A stretch of 64,000 bases of DNA, taken from Apostichopus japonicus. Its lineage: Eukaryota; Echinodermata; Holothuroidea; Aspidochirotida; Stichopodidae. The stretch lies in NCBI RefSeq assembly GCF_037975245.1, contig NC_092563.1, positions 16,056,594-16,120,593 of the forward strand, written 5' to 3'. The notes under the pieces were generated by a model, which made no database searches, was not told the origin of the DNA, and saw nothing but the letters and a program-made list of their open reading frames with translations. Of this stretch, positions 11,248-46,865 are shown piece by piece. The stretch's first letter is position 1. Each line of letters opens with the position of its first letter. A program made the position numbers and the translations under genes.

Positions 11248-13588
11248 CCTATTATTTGCTAGGAGATTGAAACAAGGTGTATGTTAATTTGGCAGGTTTC
11301 CTTGCGACAGATCTTCAATAATATATAATTCATTAAAGATGATTAAGGGTTGCATATATGTGTAAATGATCAAATTTCACAAACCAAAGTTTTCCATGGC
11401 AACAAGTCTACAGTTTGGTCTTGTTATTCTGGAGGAAGCCTAGTGTTACAATTACTATCACATAATCACATATGGTCATAGTATGATTTGGAATTGTTCA
11501 CACTGAAAGTATGAGTCATGGATCATGACATAGAAGTATCATAGAGTGGTACTAAGCATTGGAAAATGTTCCCAATTCGCTGAATGTACAGTTGGAATTA
11601 TGTAGAGTTAAAGGGTATTAGGTGGATGAAGTTGATAAACCTTGCTGGAGATGTTGTACATTTTCCATTTTAAGGACATTCTCATAGAATTTTGGTTGGT
11701 GAAGATTTGAATTTCTCAAATTTGGTGAGATTATTTGAATGCATCTGACAACAGCAGAGTGAATGATGTCACCATGGCAATTGAGCTAAAAATGTCTTTG
11801 TTTTTATTATAAATATTTCAATCACTAATCTGCAGGGGAAGATATTGCTAAGAAAAAAATGGATGTAATTCTATATTCAGAGAGCATTGACAGCTGAGCA
11901 AACATTTAAGTTGTCAACAATCAACATGGAGATTATGAAAGGAATGTAAAGCTTTAGAAAAGTATTTTTGACCATGATGCCACAGACCAACTCCTGTGAT
12001 CCACTTTCTGGAGTAAGGAAGGGTAAATTCAGTTGTCAAATAAGGTTGCATTCAATGAACCATTTTATCAAGATCTGGTTTTTCGCTAACACCGTAGAAT
12101 ATTTGTTTCTTTCTCACATTGTCTGGTACTGGAAAATTTGTTGAAGATGAACAATACTAGAGAGGGAAAGCCAACTTATTCCAGTGGCTGAATTTGAATA
12201 TTTAACAAACTTGCTGGAGAACTTCTGTGTACTCTTCAGTTAAAAACAATTCGTTGTAGAATTTTGTGTGGCAAGATATGACATTCTTTCAACTTTGTGT
12301 AGTTTTGTGAATGCTTATAAACAAACAATACAAAATTACTCCTTAAAATAACACTACAAAATTATCCCATGTACTTATGTCAAATTATTAGCAACCTGGT
12401 AACATTTATGCAAACCAGGTAGACTACAGTAGTCAGGTGTAGCATATATCTTTGGCGATTCGATTTAATCACTTTTACAGTTGAAAGGTTGTACAACATT
12501 AAACTTGGGTAGTTTATTTCGTGTTATTGGTAGTCATAGAAACTGACATTTTATAGTTCTGGCATTATTAGCTGTTTTGGATTAATAACAGTTTTGCAAC
12601 AGCTGTATCACATCCAGCCCTTCACGCTTAGGAGTGAAGATATTAAAGAATGGGAATAAGACCACTTTAAAAAAAAAATTGTGGGCAATTGTAGACCAGA
12701 GAAAAAAAATAAAAAATTGAGCAAGCTACAAGAATTTCTTGCTCATCCCCCATCAAGATGGTAATATTTATTTTATTTTTTATATTTATTATTAAACCCT
12801 TAAAACAAGTTGCAATATCCCACTGGTGCAAGTATTTTAAGATTTGATGGGGTTTGAGTAACCTTGGTTTAGGGCCTTTTAAAAACAAAGCAGGGTTTGT
12901 TTGTATAGGACCTTGAGAAAGAGGTGGCCATTATTGACATGGAAAATAATTACTTTGTGAAAGTTTAATTTCTGGTCTGTACCCGACTATTGCACCCTTT
13001 AATTAAACATTTTCTAAAGTTTAATAGTCAATGTTTGGCAGTCCTGTCTTGCAGATAAGTTCTCTTTTTTTTTTCTCTTTTCATGACGATTAAGCCATAT
13101 ATTTCATGGCTTAAGAATACAATCAGTAATTTAAATGTACAGTAAATATTACACAGAACCAATTTTTTTTTTGGTGGCCTGAGACAACCAATGTGTAGTA
13201 TAAATTGTGTGCAATATATGAAATATTGAATTTGGTTGATTTATAACTTAAAAGTGACAAAGACTTTGCCTGTGATTTCTGGCTGGTTTCTGCAGTACTC
13301 GAATCACACAATTGTGATATCCCTAGAGCTATAAAAGTTTTAAGACCATGTGAAAAGGTGTCAGTATCGACCTGACATTCTTTGTAAGACAACAGTGACA
13401 AGTTGATCTGACTTGATCTGGTGTGGTACTGGGTCCGATGCAACAATTATCTATGTGTCGTGAAAATTGATTTCTTCCCAAATGCCGAATGCGTTCATTG
13501 GCCCTAGTGTCACTGGTTGAATCACTGAACCATAATCATGTTATGCCCCAGTCCCTCCCATAATGGGAGAGGATTAAATATGTACAAA
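11248..13588 (+). other. Probable long 3' UTR of the FOG-like gene, then intergenic
   Basis: AT-rich single-copy sequence follows the stop codon, with no repeats and no convincing coding potential. Candidate polyadenylation hexamers include AATAAA near 12706. The transcript end cannot be fixed from sequence alone. Confidence 0.35.
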
Positions 13589-13592
13589 TTAA

Positions 13593-13963
13593 AGGCATTG
13601 AAGACTCGCCCCAAACCGTATGCCGCCCTCAGAAAAAAGTTCACTTTCCGTTGCTTGCAAGTGAAGTTTTCTTCTTGTCACTACAAAAGCAGACAGTAAT
13701 TAAACGTGATATCTTGTTATCTTTTTCTGGACCTGAGTTCAGGGAGTTCCATAACAACTCCCTGCTGAGATGTCCATCGATGCTATGTACACCGTGTTGT
13801 GGGTATTGACCGTAGCTGCATGTGTTGACTGTACACTAGTGTCTAATTACCGACGGTAGCAAGCTTTATGTGTATTTTCTGGGATCGATGGTGGTGTCTA
13901 ACACTTCTGTTACCCCTCATTCGAAACTAGGTCAGATTACCGCCGCGCAAGTCTTCACTCCCT
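13593..13963 (+). mobile_element. TIR element family C, copy 1 (TTAA target)
   Basis: This is a 371-bp non-autonomous element flanked by TTAA on both sides. The left end is AGGCATTGAAGACTCG and the right end is CAAGTCTTCACTCCCT, an imperfect inverted repeat. Two more copies lie at 37723-38076 and 57861-58222 (minus). This copy alone has a 31-bp palindromic insertion at about 13738-13770. TTAA targets are typical of piggyBac and Kolobok superfamilies; no transposase is present. Confidence 0.85.
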
Positions 13964-15007
13964 TTAAATGAGTCATGAAGGTGGAAGCTCTGGGTGTTGG
14001 TGGGAAAGGAAATTGCTCAAGGTCCAGCTTATACGAATATTTCACATAATTTCAGATCAATAATACTGACAAGCTTTTAATTGCAGCATGTCCTATTTTT
14101 TCGCCCGTCTTTCCTGGAATTGTACAATCCTGCTTATAATTATTAAGGGATATGAACGCAATGCAAACAATCCAGCTATTGTTATTATTATTGTCATTAT
14201 TATTATTATGCAGAAAATTCTTCCTACTTGTCTTTTTTTCAGTTCATCCTTGCTCAATTCTTGCCAAGTCACGATTATTTTATTTCGGCATTTTATACAT
14301 ATTTGTATGCCCTGTGCTAATTTAATTATCAATATAACGAGTAGTGTTATAAATACACTGAATGAAAAAAAAAAATGCGTTTGTCTTTGTTTCTTACTTT
14401 CTCTGTTAAAAAGAAAAATTACCTTCTTGGGCAGCCATTTGGGACAATTTCCTTATGGCTAATACCTATTAACTGTCCTTCGATAGCATGCTTCAAAGCA
14501 CTCTTATTGACAGTACAAACAGTTCCTAACCTCTGAACATGATATTCATACTGCTCATACTGACACTATGTGTGCTCTGAAGAAGGACATGCCAGTATAG
14601 AAAAAAATGTCCTAACAGGGTGTGTTTGGACCAGATAATTCATACTATGTTTCTACCCTCTTCATTGTGATATTATGAGATTTGCATACATTATTGCCAT
14701 CTCTTGTTACCTCACTGGTCCTTGAAAAAAATGAAAAGTCCAGTTCATAAGGCACTTCTGTTGACCATTGCCATGGGCTGAAAAGTGGGCTGAAATTCCT
14801 GCATCCAATTGAGTTGCTTAAAATTGCCGAGTCGACTAAAGCCATTGCCAGTAATTTTGTGACTCGTAACTTAACATCACTATATTATATCTTGGGATGG
14901 GTGGGAAGGTTGAGGGGGGGGGGGAGGCTGGAATAAACTTCAAAACCTTGTTCCAGTCTCTTCACTTTTGAAATTTAGTGACTCAAGGCATGATTCATAA
15001 CAGCACA
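13964..15007. other. Intergenic, no gene seen
   Basis: The sequence is AT-rich. An open frame at 14088-14462 is low complexity, with an (ATT)n-like stretch at about 14180-14210, and has no family resemblance. A G-tract lies near 14914-14925. Confidence 0.5.
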
Positions 15008-15407
15008 GTTATATTCATAGGCGTAGGAGGCAGGGGAAGGCGAGGGGGGCTGCAGTCCCCCGGCCAAATATTTTTGTGGAAATTCGGGCAATGTGCTGAG
15101 AATTTTTCGGGCACCAACTGAAAGACAAATAAATTGCAATGTATTTTTCAATGGTTAAACTTATAATATTATTATCATTATTATTGTACCGACTTCCCCA
15201 AAAATTATAACCAATATGGAAGGGTAATAACACGGCAAATGATTGTATGTTATTGGCATGCGATGCAATAACAGATGCATGCCTATATGATATGTACATT
15301 AAGATGTTGAAAGAGCGCCGAGCGCGCAAACAATTTTGGTTATATTTTTCGGGTAAGTCGTTACAGCCCCCCAAATCATATTGGGCTCCTATGCCTATGG
15401 TTATATT
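15008..15407 (+). mobile_element. TIR element family A, copy 1, with 8-bp target duplication
   Basis: The element spans 15016-15399 (384 bp). The left end is CATAGGCGTAGGAGGC and the right end is GGCTCCTATGCCTATG, an inverted repeat with two mismatches. The bases GTTATATT directly precede (15008-15015) and directly follow (15400-15407) it, an 8-bp target-site duplication as made by hAT transposases. It has no coding sequence and so is non-autonomous. A second full copy lies at 50061-50709. Confidence 0.9.
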
Positions 15408-15627
15408 AATATACATATATATTTTAAGCTTGAACACACTAATATGTACCTCTCAATTTTCCCCCCACCATTTTATGAGCTAATTTGAATACCATTATGC
15501 ATATCATAACTGAACACATCTTGATGATTCTGTTGTCATTATGAAATGTTTCATAAAATATTACTTTATCACATAAAACATTGTAAGTTACCAAAATCTA
15601 CTGAAAACGAAGCATGTCAGACACAAA

Positions 15628-15738
15628 GGTGGCTTAAGCTAATAGGGGCATAGGAGGGAAAAAAATAGATGTCCCCAAATCCCAAAATTTTGACTCAATA
15701 TTTTTCCTTTATTATGTCCCTATTATTAAGCCACCGTA
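15628..15738. mobile_element. Short TIR element family E, copy 1
   Basis: This is an element of about 110 bp with ends GGTGGCTTAAGCTAATAGGG and CCCTATTATTAAGCCACCG, followed by TA at 15737-15738. It is related to the copy at 31760-31942. The left flank lacks a clear TA. Confidence 0.65.
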
Positions 15739-16656
15739 CAACACAAAGGACTATATGTGAGTATAGCTATGTGCCTGTTCAATCTGTATGGAGTGGAGTG
15801 CAGCTCCTACACATGGAGACTGCTTAGACAAAGAGCTAGCTACCCATGATGACTCCAAAAGGGTGCATGTGGATAACATAATCTGTGGTCATGTCAACTG
15901 GTACGGACACAAGTGAAAGTCCCTCTTGTGAGTATATGTACACAAAATAAAACAACAGAATTTTTGTTCTCTTTCTCAAGTTTCATGGGTGATTTGCTTC
16001 TCTTTGTATCGTCTGCGATGTCAGCCACTTTCAGTATTACTGGCAAGCAAAGAGATTTAGCCAAACTCCGGGTGTTACAAGCTTGAAGGTTGGCATATGC
16101 TCAGTTGGAATTCCAGAAAGGATTATTTGGCAGGTACCCCATCATAGGCAGTTGAGGCAGGATGGAGTTTGCCTGGGGGGGGGGGGGGAGGGTGGGAGGA
16201 GGAGGAGGAATGGGCAGAAGATTGAGGGACACAAGTTAGACAGCAACGTTCAGCATTGTCATTGTTATTTTCTCCCTATGGTGGCACCATACCTGCATGA
16301 TAAGCATTGTTGGAAATATTGAGGGACCATGACCCCCAACGACTCCAGCCCGTTTTGGAAAATTCCATTTCCTTTGCATTTCCCTTCCTCTGGACCCACC
16401 ATAGTTGTTGGCCACATTTATTAACAGCATTCTTGTAAGATATTAGCAGGGAGATAATACTTGGACCAAGTAGCCATGTCTTAGACGATTTTTTGGCAAC
16501 ATTTTTTGTTTACTACATTGGGGAGAGTAAGTAGGATGCAAAATTAGTCTCTAATGTTACTAGGTACTTTTAACCTTTCAAACTTTGTGATTCATTGACA
16601 ATTTTATGAATTAATCTCTGAAAGAAGTTGTTGGTAAAATATCTTTTTGAGTATAT

Positions 16657-17445
16657 CAGGTGCGTATCCAGGGGGGGGCGTTGGGGGCGCGCGCCCCCCG
16701 GGTAAGAAAAAGAGGAGAGAAAAAAAGAGAAGAAAAAAGGAAAAAAAGGGGGAAAAGAGGAGGAGGAGAGGAAGGAAGGGAAAAGAAAATGAAGAAAGAG
16801 AGAAAAAGGAGAAAAGGAGGGAGTAAAAGAAAAACGCGAAGACACCGGGAAGAGAAAGAGGAACAGTGACATCATTACAGCGCTGAAGGGTAGCCAGTGA
16901 CGGATCAATGATTTCGTAAAAGTTTGACTCACCCTACCCCTTACACCGACAACTCCATTTTTTGACGTTTCCGTTTTCCTCTCTCACTAATGATCTATAT
17001 ATATACTATATATGGTCTATCATAACGCGTGTGTAGAATTGTGCTATGAAACCAACTGTGGCTGGTCTCAAACTCGACAGCGTCGTCGGGGAACATGACG
17101 ATTTTTGGGATGGGGGCGACCGCCCGTCTGACCCCCCCCCCCCCCACATTCAGCATTTTTTTAAATGATATCGCTAAGTAATTTCAAAATAGAAAGTGCT
17201 TAGATGCAACTTACAAGGCCTGGGAAGTGTCATTTCCAGCGATCTGGGAGACATTTTTTGCCAAAATTTGCTTGTACGCTTCTCGCTAACAAATGGTCCT
17301 GGGTAGTGCCATTTCCAGCGATCTGGGAGGCATTTTCGGCCAAAATTTCCTTGTACGCTTCGCGCCAACCTGTGGTGGCGCTACGATTAGATAATTTGCC
17401 TACAGGCTTCGCCCCTCCCTTGACAAATTCCTCGCTACGCGCCTG
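16657..17445. mobile_element. TIR element family B (GGCGCGTAGC ends), copy 1
   Basis: The left end is CAGGTGCGTATCCAGG and the right end is CCTCGCTACGCGCCTG read on the plus strand; they form an imperfect inverted repeat. The interior has a polypurine stretch of about 150 bp (16704-16865) and two copies of a module reading TTTCCAGCGATCTGGGAG. The second copy is followed by a CGCGCCAAC...GGTGGCGCTACG palindrome. No target duplication was found, so this may be a composite of two elements. Confidence 0.65.
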
Positions 17446-17529
17446 TTTGAATTTGTAACGCAAACAGCAGATATCACATCATAATTATCAGTGAGCATGA
17501 AAATGGCGTTCCAGGATGAAAAGCCTCAA

Positions 17530-18194
17530 AACTGTCCGACTTGACTGAAAAAATAACCAAAAATTTTCGCGCGCGCTCAACGTGTTAATGTCAATATCAA
17601 ATAAGCAAGCATCGGTTATTACATCGCATGCCATCATGTACCGTACGTTCCGTTAAAATTGCGCAGTATACCGCGGGATGCTAATGTAAACAACGGCATG
17701 TCTCATGTAGATGTATAAAAAGCATGGAGGTCCAATTATGTCAAAACTCTCTTTTACATTAGTAATGGCGAATTGGGGCTGCACCCCCGCCGCGCAGTGG
17801 CGGAGCGTCCATACGGTCATGGGGGCGGATGCCCCCCTGACGGACTCAAATGGACTGCTGGCGCCTTTTTCAGCTCTTTACCACTTTTTACTTATTCTAG
17901 ATTATTGACTTTTTTATTGCGCTCTCATCTACTTATTGACATTTGTCACATTTTGTTGGTGTAATTTGGCGATGACACCTTATTCTTCGTTTATCTGCAA
18001 ATTAGCCAGGCCCGGAAAGGGTCATTTCCGGCGATCTAGGGAGTATCTTTACTCAAAAATTTTCTGTACGCTACGCGCCAACCAGTGGTGGCGCTCCGCT
18101 TAGATAGTGTCGAAAGTGCCCCTACAGACCATTCTCGCCCCTCCTGACCAATACCCCTAGCTCCGCCACTGCCGCCGCGCCTCCTACGCCTATG
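17530..18194 (-). mobile_element. TIR element family A, copy 3, interrupted by a nested hAT element
   Basis: Read on the minus strand it starts with CATAGGCGTAGGAGGCGCGG at 18194. After an inserted element (17795-18171) it continues with a G-rich block and an interior that aligns with the reverse complement of the copy at 15016-15399 (shared CGCGCGCTC...TTAATGT and ATCGCATGCCA blocks at about 17565-17640). Its far terminus near 17530 is diverged or lost. Confidence 0.8.
17787..18179. mobile_element. hAT-type TIR element nested in family A end, 8-bp target duplication
   Basis: The element spans 17795-18171 (377 bp). It has perfect 12-bp inverted ends, CAGTGGCGGAGC and GCTCCGCCACTG. The 8-bp target duplication CCGCCGCG lies at 17787-17794 and 18172-18179. 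Removing the element and one duplication leaves a continuous family-A terminus. The interior carries the shared palindromic module (CGCGCCAAC ... GGTGGCGCT at about 18074-18098). It has no transposase. Confidence 0.93.
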
Positions 18195-18689
18195 TGTGTA
18201 GTGTTCGGTTTCGGAAATATCTGCTATTTTTTCATTTCCTTCAACCAAGTTTTATAATAGCCGTTATAAGAGGTTTTAATATTTGTACACCAATAAATTA
18301 ACTGTGTCTGAAGTTTCGAAAATTTCTGACCAACATTCTGCATCACACTTCCCTCTACTCGTGCAATTTTGACCGGTCTGTTAGGGGTTGAAGGAAGTTT
18401 TTCTATATTGGTTGTCCATAGATGAAATTTTGTACAACATTGTGGGTATGTTTTGAAGTGAGTTTATTCACGAGAAATGTGAATTTTCAAATTCTGAACA
18501 AATATGGGGCTTAAAACCTTAAAAAGTGGGGCTGACGGGTATTGTGGGCCGCGACGTAGAATCACCTACAAAGCAAAGACCCACAGGAGATGCGATCAGG
18601 TCGAACATGATGTGTGCCGGGTTGACAATCTTCAAAAAGGTTATGGATGCAAAAAAAAAACTATTAGGAAATACATGGTTATCAGGCAA

Positions 18690-18858
18690 AAAGTATACAT
18701 CTGGTTGGTCATTTCAAGCCCGAGAAGTGCCGTTTCCGGTGATCTGGGGGGTATCAAAATAAGAAATTTTCTTGTACGCTGCGCGCCAACCGATGGTGGC
18801 GCTCCGCTTAGATAGTAATCCACGCCCCCCGGGTTTGAAAATCCTGGATACGCGCCTG
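18690..18858. mobile_element. Truncated family-B TIR element
   Basis: The right end CTGGATACGCGCCTG and the module GTGATCTGGGGGG ... GCGCGCCAACCG ... GGTGGCGCTCCG are present. A matching left end was not found, so the copy seems to be 5'-truncated or rearranged. Confidence 0.6.
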
Positions 18859-20160
18859 TATATATAAAAAATTATTAAACATTGCACGATAAAGTTGTAA
18901 GAGCTTCTACATAGAGGAACAAACAATAAACACAGAAAAGAAGAAAATAAAAACCTGGTTCTTCGATCCATCGTTTTTCTTTTTTATTTTTAATATGTAT
19001 TCAAAAGAATCATGTATGGAATCTGTATAATTAGCTGTAAAAAGCAAACGTAAAATCATTTAAACTATCATACAAACACTTCTTCAATTCTCAAGGAAGA
19101 CCTATTACCCTTCATGAACAATACTTTACTCTCTCCTCGCTTCTTAAAATCAGGTGACAAAATCAACTGATATAAAATTGATAAAATTATCTATCAAAAC
19201 ATTAGCACATCTAAAGCTACATTCAAACTAAAGGCTATGAGTTGCTAATGGCATAAATACAGAAGCACTTCATAACTCTTATTGCGTCACTACCTTAAAT
19301 GCTACAATTTCGTCTGGGAATTTTCAGTCATGTCACTGATGATGTCAAATTCAAACAACCAAATTTAAAAAAATTCAAATTTAAACAAATATCAAATAGA
19401 ACCCACGCGACCTGGAATCAATTTCTCTCGCTTTGTTCTACCAAAACTGTATGACGAGTCCCGAAATCGGGCAAACGTTTTCCCGACTGAAACCATCCGC
19501 TAGTTTAGCGTTTTTAATACGCTAATTTCGAGCAGCCAGATCATTTTAACCACAGGCAGCTCTGGGATAGATTGAGGAGTAACCAAACACGTGTGAACGT
19601 CAAGTGGCTTGGGGACTGAGTGACGCAAAAACCAAAACCAAAATTAATCTTTAATACAATAATATTCATCTTTTATTTTTAATTGCTACCACCTACATAT
19701 CAAATTCAACATATTTATTAATTACATGCTAATTTTTACATTTTTACATGCTCCCAATGAAAACAAAAGCAACGCCGATGTACGAACCCAAACGTTTTGC
19801 GCAGAAAGCTTACATCTTTGAGATTAGGAGACGACAGAAGACAAGATAGGAGTGGTATTTATTTAAACCGTGGGCTTACATCTCATTGGCCGATAAAAGC
19901 ATACAGTCATACAACACTGACATTGCAACCTCTTGGATGTTTCCCATCATTTGCCTGATAACTAAGAGTTGATTGAGCTGCTAACAACAACGACATCAAT
20001 CAACCAACTATCCCAGCGATCATAGTAAATGTTCTATCTGGCTTAAATCCCAAAAAGTGGTCGGTATAAATTTACTATAAAGAATCATGCTTAGATATCC
20101 CCCTCTCATGTCTATGAGGAAATAACATACATTCTAGTATCACATAGCAAAATGTGTCTT
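18859..20160. other. Intergenic, no gene seen
   Basis: The sequence is AT-rich and mostly single copy. A small stem-loop-like motif, TTAGCG...CGCTAA, occurs near 19506-19527. No coding exon or RNA gene could be recognised. Confidence 0.45.
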
Positions 20161-20164
20161 GTCT

Positions 20165-20345
20165 CTCAAGTTGAGTTATTTCAGTCCTTCGTAGGTTAAC
20201 ATTCTGAAAAATGCAAAATGTTTTTTCTCTCTTAATTTGAGTAATTTCAGTCCTTCGTGGGTTAACATTCTGAAAAATGTAAAATGTTTTTTCTCTCTTA
20301 ATTTGAGTAATTTCAGTCCTTCGTGGGTTAATATTCTAAAATGCA
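20165..20345. repeat. 66-bp tandem repeat, about 3 copies
   Basis: Units containing TTCAGTCCTTCGTGGGTTAA recur at a 66-bp spacing (about 20179, 20245 and 20311). The last copy is partial. Confidence 0.9.
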
Positions 20346-22030
20346 ATGCTGCAGAATCTTTGTACGTTCAATTTATCGACCAACCAACCAACGAACAGAT
20401 AAAACACTGATCCAACGTCATCGGGATCGTTATTTGCAACATGTAGTGGGTTTCAACAGATAACTTCAAAGCAACATTTTAAGGTCACAATTCATAACCA
20501 GTATTGGTCGTGAAAATATATGACTTTACTTGATGATTACTTGTTAGTTTCACTCAAAGCTAACTTCATCAAACAGATCAATTCTCTTTTGAAAAAATTT
20601 GATACTAAGACACTATTTAAGACATTCATCTTTTGTAAAATGAATCATATCAAATTTAAAATGATTACTTCTTTCACATACAAATTGCGTCATTATTCAA
20701 AAAGATGTCGAACAGTTAAATTTCTATTAATAAATTAATTAATCATTAGTATTGTGGTTAACTGCTATTTAACAATATCTATTACCTCAAATCCATTTCA
20801 AGTTTTCATGCAGGAATGCATTGAAGTCTTCATATACAACAATGTTAAAATCTTAATGTCTTGTAGGTATCAAGGACCTATCCTATCATTTCTGTCATGC
20901 ATTGCTGTTTAATTATAAGCTACACTTTTATTTCCTAAAACGATCCAGCTGTCCTATTAATCTGCATATGTATGATTTTGTAATTTGCATAAGTATTGTC
21001 CCCTAATTGTGAGTTATCACAAGAGGTTATTTACTAAATTGCATAAATCCTTTTGAAACAGGAGGATCTGTTCTTATCTGAGCAATTTATCAAGCGCAAT
21101 AAATATGACAGATTCTGATAAGAAAAGCTCAACTTTTTAAACACAAACACCAAACATTTAATTCTTGTTCTGAATACATGATAAATAAATCCTGATATGT
21201 TCAGAAACATGCTATCAAAATATAATTACTGTTGTTAGAATTCAAAAAGTGATCCGTTCAGCCTGAAATCTGTGAGGGTACTCCTTAAAGGTCTGCTGTA
21301 GAGACCCCAACTATAGCACGCTATCGTGGAAAAGTTTCTTGAAATTACGTAAACAACCTGCCTTGGTTGTAAAATGACCTCTTTTTACCAATTAGTCTGC
21401 AATGCCTGCCATATATTTTTTTCTTGTATGAGGGTCTTTGATATGCTTAATGATGAACTACATTTTAGACATGAATATATTTCTACACAGTGTTTACACA
21501 AAGAGCTTTACGGTGTTAAGACTCTATGCAGGCCTAACTTTATAGCCTGAGGAAAATTTACGACCCTGGCATGGTCCATTACCTAATCACAAAAATTTCC
21601 TCACTATAGTGTGCTTTAATTGGAGACAATAAAGCAGATCTTGAACATGGTTATCATAAGTACAACTATGAAGATCACAGTAGGTTTTATTCATTCTTCT
21701 TTTTCTTCTTATTTATTTATTATTTTTAATTTTTTTGCAAGGGGGGTATCTTTTAAGCACTACTTTGACTCCAACAAGAAAAAGGTTTTAACCTTGAGTT
21801 GGTCAAGGTACTAGCTTTGCAGGTGATACAGACACTGACAACAGTACACTCTGTGCACATGGTTCTGAACGGGAAGTTGCCATTTCCATGGAGTATATAT
21901 ACATTTGTTTATCATTTATCATTTGCCTAAAGCTCGTGACTTTAAGAAGATACAAAGTTGCGATATGAGACCATCAGTGTGACTCAGCTCTCACACATTT
22001 CAGCCTTCCCAAGACACTATGTAAAGGCAA
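20346..22030. other. Intergenic, with a possible TTAA element
   Basis: The sequence is AT-rich with no recognised gene. At 21285-21617 there is a candidate relative of element family D: TTAA followed by AGGTCTGCTGTAGAGACCCC, ending near AGTGTGCTTTAA. Its inverted ends are weak. Confidence 0.4.
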
Positions 22031-22035
22031 TCATG

Positions 22036-22290
22036 AACCAGTCTCATGAATACTCATCAGTCTCATGAATACTCATCAGTCTCATGATTACTCATCAGTC
22101 TCATGAATACTGCAGTCTCATGAATACTCATCAGTCTCATGAATACTCATCAGTCTCATGAATACTCATCAGTCTCATGAATACTCATTGCTTCATGAAT
22201 ACTCATCAGTTCATGAATACTGCAGTCTCATGAATACTCATTGCTTCATGAATACTCATTAGTCTCATGAATACTCATTAGTCTCCAAAA
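22036..22290. repeat. 19-bp minisatellite (CAGTCTCATGAATACTCAT)
   Basis: About 13 copies of a 19-bp unit lie here, some shortened by deletion of the central bases. The array is about 0.8 kb beyond the copine stop codon, in or past the 3' UTR. Confidence 0.95.
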
Positions 22291-22923
22291 ACAAACCCCC
22301 CAAAAAATTATGATTTCTTGATTACGAATCTGATACATAATGAATACAATCTTTATACATGATTTCTTCCATCTCCCATATTTGGCATGAACCGTAAGAA
22401 TTTATCCAAATGGAAATTAAATTGTGTATAAGAAAGACCATCTTCTTCAATGGAAGTGAAAGCATTCGTAATGCTGGAACTTGTCACACAGCTGCTGAAG
22501 GAATATTCCCACCGTTGACACCAATGATGAGATATCTTGAGAGGTTGCATTCCTTACATCCCACGCTAAAGTAGCTTCTCTCGTTACGGTACTTGGTGTG
22601 TCAGAAGAGTTTTATCACAACTGATTTTGTCATCTCAAAAAGAAGAAAGAAGAACAAAGGTCAAGTCACATTTTTTGGGGGGGAAGGGGGGGGGCAACTT
22701 TTATAAGATCTACTAAGGACGACACCATCTATTCTGAAAAAGCTTGACCTACTGATGACAAAAGTGATCTACCATCGTGGTTTAATTGATCCCTTCTTGA
22801 TTAAACAGTCAGTGATTTCAATAAGTCGGTTCACGATAAAAATGATCTACTCACAATAACATGACCTATTCACAATAAAAATTAATTCATAAACTTAAAA
22901 ATTATCCATTCATGATGAAATGA

Positions 22924-22929
22924 TTTATT
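22924..22929 (-). promoter_or_regulatory. Candidate copine polyadenylation hexamer
   Basis: AATAAA on the minus strand lies about 160 bases after the copine stop codon. Other hexamers could serve, so this is a candidate only. Confidence 0.25.
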
Positions 22930-23089
22930 TCACAGTGAATGATATGACCTTCAATAACTCGATAATTTTTTTTTTTACTTATTATTATGAACTTCACAAT
23001 ATAATGCTTTTATCCACAATCATAAAATAATCAACTCACAATAACATGACATACTCACAAGTAAAATCGAACCAAGGTATCATAAAATG

Positions 23090-46865
<23,776 letters not shown>

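Noticed and set aside
22036-22290. CRISPR-like array
   Set aside because: There are no unique spacers. The units abut directly, and the window is animal nuclear DNA. The same applies to the 30-, 52- and 99-bp arrays.
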